Assembly (NCBI GenBank): GCA_900551195.1
Contig: URVD01000133.1
Coordinates: 1 to 5,153 of the forward strand
Reading direction: 5' to 3'
DNA from: an uncultured Collinsella sp.
GTDB lineage: Bacteria > Actinomycetota > Coriobacteriia > Coriobacteriales > Coriobacteriaceae
Length of the DNA: 5,153 nucleotides
The notes beneath the pieces were generated by a model. It made no database searches. It saw only the letters and a list, made by a program, of their open reading frames with translations, and was not told where the DNA came from. Below are positions 1 through 4,008 of the stretch, in pieces. Position numbers and translations under genes: made by a program. Within the stretch, counting starts at the first letter, position 1; the number at the start of each line of letters is the position of its first letter.

Positions 1-152
1 GCATGACCAGAAGGTCTATGCCTTGCCTTTTTCATGCCAACTTGTTCGCCCTGGACACCGCTCGCTGACGTTTGCTCAACCTGCGGCGCTTTGCTGGCGC
101 GGCCCTACCTGTGGACTCTCGCTGACCATTATTCGACCAGAGGGGTCTAGCG
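1..152. other. Left-edge non-coding stretch with an imperfect direct repeat
   Basis: This stretch lies downstream of the minus-strand toxin gene, and I can assign no gene to it. One plus-strand frame stays open from base 2 to the TAA at 158-160. It has no start codon in the window, no third-position GC bias and no recognisable protein motif, so I do not call it. Two similar segments, GACCAGAAGGTCTA at 5-18 and GACCAGAGGGGTCTA at 135-149, each hold a short GACC/GGTC inverted repeat and bracket the region. On the minus strand, the copy nearer the toxin stop would form only a 4-bp stem with no T-run, so it is a poor terminator. Confidence 0.4.
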
Positions 153-647
153 CTATTTAAGCGTTGTTAGATAGTTTCTTGCGTTTTCGACGTTCATTGC
201 TGCGACGGGAGCATGCGAACAGAGCTTGACATCGTTGGTGACCAGTAGATCTGCTTGAGCGCGTATCGCTGCCGCAATGATTAAATCGTCTTCGTAATCG
301 CTATGGAGCTCACGCTGTCTGCTCGCCATCCAGATGTCGCTCAGGTCACAGGGCACTGGCGTGGCAAGCTGCGACAGCACGCTAAGACAATCCCATGCAA
401 GCGAAGTCGCTACCGTAGCGGCATACTGGGAAAGCGAACCGTGCTCTCGCCGATACCATGCCTTATGTTCGCTTGAAATCAAATAAAACAGGTCTTTGGA
501 CGATGTCGCCGCATACAGCAAATCAACCTGCGCCGTGCATGCATCGCGTAAAAACTCAATCGCCACCGAACGACCACGTCGTGAGGGAATGAAGTAATCG
601 AGCCACACGTTGGTGTCAACCAAGATGCGCTTTGGAGTCTCACTCAT
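153..647 (-). CDS. PIN-domain ribonuclease toxin (VapC-like, PIN_3 type) of a type II toxin-antitoxin pair
   Basis: This 164-residue protein is a probable Mg2+-dependent endoribonuclease that cuts RNA when its antitoxin is lost. The sequence opens with the PIN strand and first acidic residue, ILVDTNVWLDYF, with D11 and N13. The segment around S49-S50-K51-D52 sits where PIN proteins carry the second acidic residue, here possibly D52. The block DYEDDLIIAAAIRAQADLLV (117-136) then TND (137-139) supplies D120/D121 and D139. The layout resembles the PIN_3 subgroup, and the length is slightly above a classic VapC of about 130-140 residues. ATG at 647-645 lies inside the end of the upstream antitoxin gene (shared ATGAGTGA, 8 nt), so translation is probably coupled. 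Base composition is lower in GC than in the peptidase and kinase genes. The PIN call is firm from motifs; the RNA target is unknown. Confidence 0.85.
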   Translation of the reverse strand: MSETPKRILVDTNVWLDYFIPSRRGRSVAIEFLRDACTAQVDLLYAATSSKDLFYLISSEHKAWYRREHGSLSQYAATVATSLAWDCLSVLSQLATPVPCDLSDIWMASRQRELHSDYEDDLIIAAAIRAQADLLVTNDVKLCSHAPVAAMNVENARNYLTTLK

Positions 648-1020
648 AGAGCCAGCTCATCTCCTCGCCATAGCGATCCGCATAGGCATTCCGTTTGAGC
701 TCTTCGTCGTCCGATGGCTGAGCCTTGACCATATCGATTCCCGACTCACAGCAAGCGGCAGCGAACAGCTTCGACCCCTGATCCATAAGCTCGAGCTTAC
801 GTTTGGCGGCCTTTTCGCGCTCGCGCTGTTCCGCCCGGGCACGACTGGGCAGCAGGATATCCTCGAGCGCACCGGGGCGATCGGCCAGCGATGCTGCAAG
901 CTGCCAGAGCGCTCGCACCGCTTGGCTCGGCGTCATACCGGCCTTGGAGAGAGCGGCGTCCCCACTCCTTTTAAGATCGGCATCGAGACGTACGTTGATC
1001 TGAGCGGCTGTTGTGGTCAT
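640..1020 (-). CDS. RelB/DinJ-family ribbon-helix-helix antitoxin
   Basis: A 126-residue antitoxin, expected to neutralise the overlapping PIN toxin and to repress its own promoter. Residues 6-13 (AQINVRLD) look like the DNA-contacting beta strand of a ribbon-helix-helix domain. Two helices follow (about 14-27 and 31-45), joined by a GMTPSQAVR turn that matches the 'G(L/M)TxSxA' pattern of RelB/DinJ proteins. A highly charged stretch (60-78, RARAEQREREKAAKRK) is probably helical. The acidic, aromatic tail (D104-E107, Y117-E126) is a plausible toxin-binding segment. ATG at 1020-1018 is set by a strong AGGAGG site (1030-1025) 4 nt upstream. It is the first gene of a two-gene operon. At 126 residues it is longer than a typical RelB or DinJ (about 80-90), mostly through the charged linker and tail. 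A RelB-type antitoxin with a PIN toxin, instead of RelE or YafQ, is a non-classical pairing. Confidence 0.82.
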   Translation of the reverse strand: MTTTAAQINVRLDADLKRSGDAALSKAGMTPSQAVRALWQLAASLADRPGALEDILLPSRARAEQREREKAAKRKLELMDQGSKLFAAACCESGIDMVKAQPSDDEELKRNAYADRYGEEMSWLYE

Positions 1021-1024
1021 GACC

Positions 1025-1030
1025 CCTCCT
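1025..1030 (-). promoter_or_regulatory. Strong ribosome binding site of the antitoxin gene
   Basis: Read on the minus strand, AAGGAGGGG includes a perfect AGGAGG core 4 nt before the antitoxin ATG. It fixes the start at 1020 and should give high antitoxin translation. The toxin start, by contrast, lies within coding sequence and has no equally good site of its own. This fits the usual excess of antitoxin over toxin. Confidence 0.8.
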
Positions 1031-1044
1031 TAATACTTCAAAAT

Positions 1045-1073
1045 ATCATAAAGCTCTATGGTAGATACGTAAA
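1045..1073 (-). promoter_or_regulatory. Sigma-70-type promoter of the toxin-antitoxin operon
   Basis: On the minus strand, TTTACG (1073-1068) and TATGAT (1050-1045) are separated by exactly 17 bp. They match the -35 and -10 consensus at 4 of 6 and 5 of 6 positions. Transcription would begin near 1038, giving a leader of about 18 nt that contains the AGGAGG site. The region is AT-rich and lies between the peptidase terminator and the antitoxin start, where a promoter is expected. The assignment is by eye. Confidence 0.65.
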
Positions 1074-1096
1074 GCATGTATAGCATTTATAAGCAT
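1073..1096. repeat. Three AGCAT direct repeats, candidate antitoxin operator
   Basis: AGCAT occurs at 1073-1077, 1082-1086 and 1092-1096, with start-to-start distances of 9 and 10 bp, so the copies fall on nearly the same face of the helix. The first copy overlaps the -35 element of the toxin-antitoxin promoter by one base. Ribbon-helix-helix antitoxins commonly bind short tandem sites as cooperating dimers, so this is a natural operator for the antitoxin. A further palindromic GTACTCTGTAC lies at 1102-1112. The binding role is inferred from position and spacing. Confidence 0.5.
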
Positions 1097-1114
1097 TAGC
1101 CGTACTCTGTACAC

Positions 1115-1148
1115 AAAAAGCCGCCGAGGCGCACTGCACCTCGGCGGC
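1115..1148 (-). terminator. Intrinsic terminator of the M18 aminopeptidase unit
   Basis: A perfect 10-bp stem, GCCGCCGAGG (1120-1129) against CCTCGGCGGC (1139-1148), encloses a 9-nt loop. On the minus strand it is followed at once by a run of five T (the A-run at 1115-1119). It lies about 90 nt past the peptidase stop and before the toxin-antitoxin promoter, so it should stop peptidase transcripts from entering the cassette. On the plus strand no T-run follows. Confidence 0.88.
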
Positions 1149-1196
1149 CACGTATCGCAGATCTAGTTCGGTTTCACCCTTTGCATTCGCCCAGAT

Positions 1197-1237
1197 AAAA
1201 CCTGCCAAAATAAACCTGTCCCTTTTTGGCAGGTTTT
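1197..1237 (-). terminator. 14-bp perfect inverted repeat at the peptidase stop codon; probable hairpin terminator or dispersed repeat
   Basis: AAAACCTGCCAAAA (1197-1210) and TTTTGGCAGGTTTT (1224-1237) are exact reverse complements around a 13-nt loop. The right arm covers two bases of the peptidase TAA (1238-1236). Both strands end in a T-run, so the hairpin could terminate transcription in either direction. The loop contains a second AAACCTG copy (1212-1218), a near-repeat of the left arm (1198-1204). With the GC-rich hairpin at 1115-1148 it makes tandem terminators. The symmetry and internal repetition also fit a small repetitive extragenic element. Confidence 0.6.
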
Positions 1238-2621
1238 AGAGCTCCACTCTTTCGGCGCCGTTGATGGTCAGGTCACGCTCGTAGAAGGCGGTGAGGGCGC
1301 GGATGGCGTACATTACGTCGCGCACGCCGCCGGTCTCGTAGCTCGAGTGCATGGCAAGCTGCGGCAGGCCCACGTCCACGGCATGCATGCTCGCCTGCAT
1401 ATTGGACAGATTGCCCAGGGTAGAACCGCCGGCCATATCGCTCTTGTTGGCAAAGGCCTGCGTGGGCACGTCGGCGTCATCGCAAATGGCCTGGAACACC
1501 GCGCGGCTAAAGGCGTCGGTGCAGTAGTGCTGGTTGGCGGCCTCCTTGATGACGATGCCGCCGTTAAGCACAACCTGGTTGCGGGCGTCGCACTTCTCGG
1601 CGTGGTTGGGGTGCACGGCATGCGCGTTGTCGCAGCTCACGAGCATCGAAGCGGCAAGTGCGCGGTGGTACGACTCGTCATCGAAGCCCAGCGACCCGTT
1701 GATGCGGCGCAGCGCGTCGGCCAAGAACGTCGACATGGCGCCCTGCTTGGTCTCGGAGCCAACCTCCTCGTTATCAAAGCAGCAAAAGACCGAAACGTCG
1801 TGCGCATTCTCGGCACCCAAAAATGCCTGCAGCGAGGTGTAGGCGCAGGCCAGGTCGTCGAGCTTGGGCGTCGAGATAAACTCGTCGGCCCAGCCCCAAA
1901 TGCGTGCATCCTGACGATTGACCAGGAACAGGTCGCGACCCAAAATTTGCTCGGGCTCAACGTCCAGTTCGTCGGCGATCAGGGCGTCAAAATCTCCCTG
2001 CTTAAGGTCGCCGGCGCTGATGAGCGGGCACAGGTCGACAGCTCGGTTGGGCGCAAAGCCCTCGTTAACGCCACGATTCATATGGATGGCAAGGCTCGGG
2101 ATAATGGCAACTTCGCGCTCGGTAGCGAGCAAGCGGCTCTCGATACGGTCGCCCTCGCGCACCAGCACGCGGCCCGCAAGTGCCAGCGGGCGATCGAACC
2201 AGGTGTAGTCGATCATGCCGCCGTAGGCCTCGGTGTTCAGGCGCAGCGTCTCGCCCGCGCCGTCGAGCTCGGGCACGGCCTTAACCTTAAACGTCGGCGA
2301 ATCGCTGTGTGACGCCGTGAGTTGAAAATGATAGTCGCCGGCAACGCCGTCCTCGCCCCACGTAGCGGCCAGGTCTTCGCCCACCTTAAAGGCAACGACG
2401 CTCGAGGTGTTGCGCTGCGTGTAATAACGCCCGCCCGGCTCGATGTCCCACGCTGCGTTCTCGGGCAGGTAGGTAAAGCCCGCCTCGTCGAGTTCGGCCA
2501 TAATGGTCGCTGCCGTATGGAACATGCTGGGGCATGCCTCGATAAAGTCGATAAGGTCGTTGGAGGCCTCGATATCGTCGGCCGTCACGTGCACGCGCTC
2601 GATCGTTTCCTGATCCGTCAT
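1236..2621 (-). CDS. M18 family zinc aminopeptidase (aspartyl aminopeptidase-like)
   Basis: With the start at 2621 this is a 461-residue cytosolic metallo-aminopeptidase. Enzymes of this family are large oligomers that remove N-terminal residues, often Asp or Glu, from peptides. The M18 signature residues are all present: H105 in SHSDSP, bridging D255 in KLDDL (most relatives have LDN), catalytic E285 and ligand E286 in FDNEEVGS, D331 in SCDNAHAVHPNH, a GGSTLGNLSN loop (398-407), and the last ligand H425 in AMHSSYETGG. Length fits bacterial M18 proteins (about 430-470). I prefer ATG 2621-2619 because AAGGGGAG lies just upstream, the domain begins normally near residue 20, and codons above it look unlike the body. 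A longer 498-residue form from ATG 2732 is open, with its own good AAGGAG site. The gene stands alone, divergent from the hydrolase gene, and ends in tandem hairpins. Family assignment is firm; substrate preference and exact start are not. Confidence 0.93.
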   Translation of the reverse strand: MTDQETIERVHVTADDIEASNDLIDFIEACPSMFHTAATIMAELDEAGFTYLPENAAWDIEPGGRYYTQRNTSSVVAFKVGEDLAATWGEDGVAGDYHFQLTASHSDSPTFKVKAVPELDGAGETLRLNTEAYGGMIDYTWFDRPLALAGRVLVREGDRIESRLLATEREVAIIPSLAIHMNRGVNEGFAPNRAVDLCPLISAGDLKQGDFDALIADELDVEPEQILGRDLFLVNRQDARIWGWADEFISTPKLDDLACAYTSLQAFLGAENAHDVSVFCCFDNEEVGSETKQGAMSTFLADALRRINGSLGFDDESYHRALAASMLVSCDNAHAVHPNHAEKCDARNQVVLNGGIVIKEAANQHYCTDAFSRAVFQAICDDADVPTQAFANKSDMAGGSTLGNLSNMQASMHAVDVGLPQLAMHSSYETGGVRDVMYAIRALTAFYERDLTINGAERVEL

Positions 2622-2633
2622 GCTCTCCCCTTT
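2622..2633 (-). promoter_or_regulatory. Ribosome binding site supporting the 2621 start of the aminopeptidase
   Basis: On the minus strand AAAGGGGAGAGC directly precedes the ATG at 2621-2619. The AAGGGGAG purine block is a reasonable Shine-Dalgarno with 3-5 nt spacing. It competes with a canonical AAGGAG (2745-2740) placed 7 nt before an in-frame ATG at 2732-2730, so it supports but does not settle the start. Confidence 0.5.
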
Positions 2634-2770
2634 CGCTGGGTTGATGGTCCCCTCCAGCATACCCCGCCACGCCAGCGCCGCACTCTTCATTCCGTGCTTA
2701 ATTCCGCGCCGCTCGCCAAGTTGAGCCATCATGTCCGCGCTCCTTTTGCGACAATTGCGCTAACAGGACG
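2622..2770. other. Divergent intergenic region between aminopeptidase and amide hydrolase
   Basis: Both flanking genes read outward from here, so their promoters should lie within these bases. I find no -35/-10 pair with acceptable spacing and matches on either strand. If the peptidase began at 2732, only 50 bp would remain before the hydrolase ATG, little room for two promoters, which favours the shorter peptidase. The 37 in-frame codons above 2621 include CAA, CTT, CGG and GGG and few C-ending codons, unlike the peptidase body, so most of this stretch is probably 5' leader. Confidence 0.45.
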
Positions 2771-2777
2771 AGAGGAG
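2771..2777 (+). promoter_or_regulatory. Ribosome binding site of the amide hydrolase gene
   Basis: AGAGGAG ends 5 nt before the ATG at 2783-2785. This fixes the start of the hydrolase and keeps the N-terminal hydrophobic segment in the protein. Confidence 0.75.
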
Positions 2778-2782
2778 CCGTC

Positions 2783-3868
2783 ATGAAGCCACGTAACATT
2801 GCCATCGCCTGCGGTGTCGCGGGTGTCGCCGTCGGCCTTGCCGCTGCCACCGGTATCGTTTATCACAAGCAAATCAAGTCCGCCGCGTCGCTCAAACGCT
2901 TGACCGGCTACGCGGATGGCTATGACCTGTACGCAATCGACATCGCCTACGACTACGATCTTGATCGCATCATCGCCGCCGGCGTACGCGACGACCAGGC
3001 CTACATCGATGCCGTGGTGGCGCAGGTGCTGCCCGGTGTGCCGGCACATGTCCAGGCGCCCCAGTTTGCCTGCAGCGCTTTTGTCGCCGTAGATGCCGAA
3101 GGCCGCGTGCGTACCGGTCGCAATTACGACTTTAAGGACGACACCTCGGCGCTGCTGGTGCGCAATCACCCACGCGGCGGCTATGCCTCCATCGGGTTTG
3201 CCGCCCTTAACAACCTGGGCGATAACACTCCGCTTGACTCCGTCGCCGGACGCGCCGCCGCACTCATGGGCCCGTTTGCCCAGCTCGACGGCGTCAACGA
3301 ATGTGGCGTGTCCATTGCCGTGCTCACCCTGGATTCCAAACCCTGTGACCAGGACACGCAGCGCCCCGTCATCAATACCTCGCTCGCCATCCGTCTGGTG
3401 CTCGACCGTGCCGCCACCACGCAAGAAGCTGTCGACCTGCTTTCCGCCTACGACATGCACGCCATGGCAGGACGCGATTACCACTTCTTTATAAACGACG
3501 CCGCCGGTGACGCGCGCGTAGTAGAGTGGGATCCGCGCGATCCGGACCGCGCTTTCAAAGCGACTCCTGTAACCCAGGTTACGAACTTCTACGCCTGCTA
3601 TGGCGACGAAGTGCTGCCTAACCAAAAGAATGGCGAGCTAGGCCATGGTAAAGAGCGCGCCGCCGCAATCGCCGATGTCCTCGACGCCCATACCGGCGCC
3701 CAAGACGAGGCAGTCGCTTGGAAGGCCCTACGCGCTGCAGCGCAAGAGCCCAATCCGGAAGACATCACCAGCAACACGCAGTGGTCGGTCGTCTTTGACA
3801 ACACCGAGCCCGCTGCCGCCATCACGCTGCGCCGCCACTGGGGCGACATCGACGCATTCGCACTGTAA
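2783..3868 (+). CDS. Membrane-anchored linear amide C-N hydrolase (choloylglycine hydrolase/NAAA-like Ntn-hydrolase)
   Basis: A 361-residue Ntn-hydrolase, expected to cleave an amide bond in a small or lipid-like N-acyl substrate with an N-terminal cysteine nucleophile. Residues 6-27 form a single hydrophobic helix after K2/R4, a signal anchor or a signal peptide (A20-A21-A22 is a possible cleavage site). Residues 40-92 look like a propeptide region. The core starts at FACSAF with C97, followed by GRNYDF (R113, D116), VNECGVSIAVL (N172), YHFFIND (233-239) leading to VVEWD, TNF (N268), and GHGKER (R292). TQWSVVFD near the C-terminus is also typical. C97 would need proteolytic exposure, as in acid ceramidase and NAAA. 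Classic bile salt hydrolases instead carry it at residue 2. So a bile salt hydrolase call is not supported. It is a single-gene unit with its own terminator. Fold call is strong; substrate is unknown. Confidence 0.83.
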   Translation: MKPRNIAIACGVAGVAVGLAAATGIVYHKQIKSAASLKRLTGYADGYDLYAIDIAYDYDLDRIIAAGVRDDQAYIDAVVAQVLPGVPAHVQAPQFACSAFVAVDAEGRVRTGRNYDFKDDTSALLVRNHPRGGYASIGFAALNNLGDNTPLDSVAGRAAALMGPFAQLDGVNECGVSIAVLTLDSKPCDQDTQRPVINTSLAIRLVLDRAATTQEAVDLLSAYDMHAMAGRDYHFFINDAAGDARVVEWDPRDPDRAFKATPVTQVTNFYACYGDEVLPNQKNGELGHGKERAAAIADVLDAHTGAQDEAVAWKALRAAAQEPNPEDITSNTQWSVVFDNTEPAAAITLRRHWGDIDAFAL

Positions 3869-3871
3869 GGA

Positions 3872-3909
3872 GCCAGGCCCGTCGACTTTACGCTCGCCTG
3901 GCGTTGTTT
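3872..3909 (+). terminator. Probable intrinsic terminator of the amide hydrolase gene
   Basis: GCCAGGC (3872-3878) pairs perfectly with GCCTGGC (3896-3902) only 3 nt after the TAA. The 17-nt loop can fold a further CGT/ACG pair of arms (3880-3882 with 3890-3892). GTTGTTT (3903-3909) follows, a moderately T-rich tail on the plus strand. It separates the hydrolase from the kinase gene. The interrupted T-run makes its efficiency uncertain. Confidence 0.6.
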
Positions 3910-3923
3910 ACATTTCTATACGC

Positions 3924-3953
3924 TTGAGCTAACACGTTTTACCCCCGTATCAA
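3924..3953 (+). promoter_or_regulatory. Candidate promoter A of the phosphofructokinase gene
   Basis: TTGAGC (3924-3929) and TATCAA (3948-3953) are 18 bp apart and match the consensus at 4 of 6 positions each. Transcription would start near 3960 and leave a leader of about 49 nt. The inverted repeat at 3938-3970 would then cover the -10 element and the start site, a usual place for a repressor operator. It competes with the extended -10 element at 3981-3989. Confidence 0.35.
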
Positions 3954-3970
3954 CAGTGTGCGGGGGTAAA
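3938..3970. repeat. 10-bp inverted repeat before the phosphofructokinase gene, candidate operator or second terminator
   Basis: TTTACCCCCG (3938-3947) and CGGGGGTAAA (3961-3970) are perfect reverse complements with 13 bp between them. T-G and A-T pairs can extend the stem inward. After the right arm comes CTTATG, with no T-run, so it is a weaker terminator than the hairpin at 3872-3909. Its position in the kinase promoter region, and the perfect arms in otherwise unstructured DNA, suggest a dimeric regulator site. The arms do not match the Rex or CcpA sites I know. Confidence 0.55.
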
Positions 3971-3980
3971 CTTATGCGCA

Positions 3981-3989
3981 TGTTATAAC
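3981..3989 (+). promoter_or_regulatory. Candidate promoter B of the phosphofructokinase gene (extended -10)
   Basis: TGTTATAAC holds a TG-N motif joined to TATAAC (5 of 6 to TATAAT), the extended -10 form that can work without a good -35. No -35 match lies 16-18 bp upstream; that place is taken by the right arm of the inverted repeat. Transcription would start near 3996, giving only about 13 nt of leader with the ribosome site at its very 5' end, which is tight. Confidence 0.4.
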
Positions 3990-3995
3990 TTGCCC

Positions 3996-4002
3996 GGAAG
4001 GA
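3996..4002 (+). promoter_or_regulatory. Ribosome binding site of the phosphofructokinase gene
   Basis: GGAAGGA sits 6 nt before the ATG at 4009-4011 and confirms that start. The encoded protein begins with the family's MLRIGLLTSGGD opening, as expected for an intact N-terminus. Confidence 0.75.
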
Positions 4003-4008
4003 TTCATC

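Noticed and set aside
2..160. Plus-strand frame open from the left edge to TAA at 158-160, possibly the end of a gene
   Set aside because: No third-position GC bias, no motif in its 52 codons, and it would run 8 nt into the toxin gene. Too little to support a call.
610..1083. Plus-strand open frame (157 codons) opposite the antitoxin
   Set aside because: It would run through the antitoxin promoter and operator, has no ribosome site of note and shows no domain. The minus strand has a promoter, a ribosome site and a coupled gene pair.
1073..1096. AGCAT series as a replication iteron or CRISPR array
   Set aside because: Only three 5-bp units with 4-5 bp gaps, no replication protein gene, DnaA boxes or spacers. 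Its place at the -35 fits an operator better.
1347..2312. Long plus-strand open frame (321 codons) opposite the aminopeptidase
   Set aside because: It is the antisense shadow of a gene with strong third-position GC bias. The translation is low-complexity (rich in G, A, V, H) and has no recognisable domain, and the opposite strand has all M18 motifs.
2783..2860. Lipoprotein signal at C10 of the amide hydrolase
   Set aside because: The residues before it (A7-I8-A9) do not form a lipobox and there is no hydrophobic stretch ahead of it. The hydrophobic helix continues beyond the Cys.
2729..3625. Minus-strand open frame (298 codons) opposite the amide hydrolase
   Set aside because: Antisense shadow of a gene with clear Ntn-hydrolase motifs; no family pattern in its translation and no reason for a gene there.
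2783..3868. Classic bile salt hydrolase
   Set aside because: The Cys nucleophile is at 97, not at position 2, and the protein has an N-terminal hydrophobic helix. The general superfamily motifs fit, but bile salt specificity is not shown.
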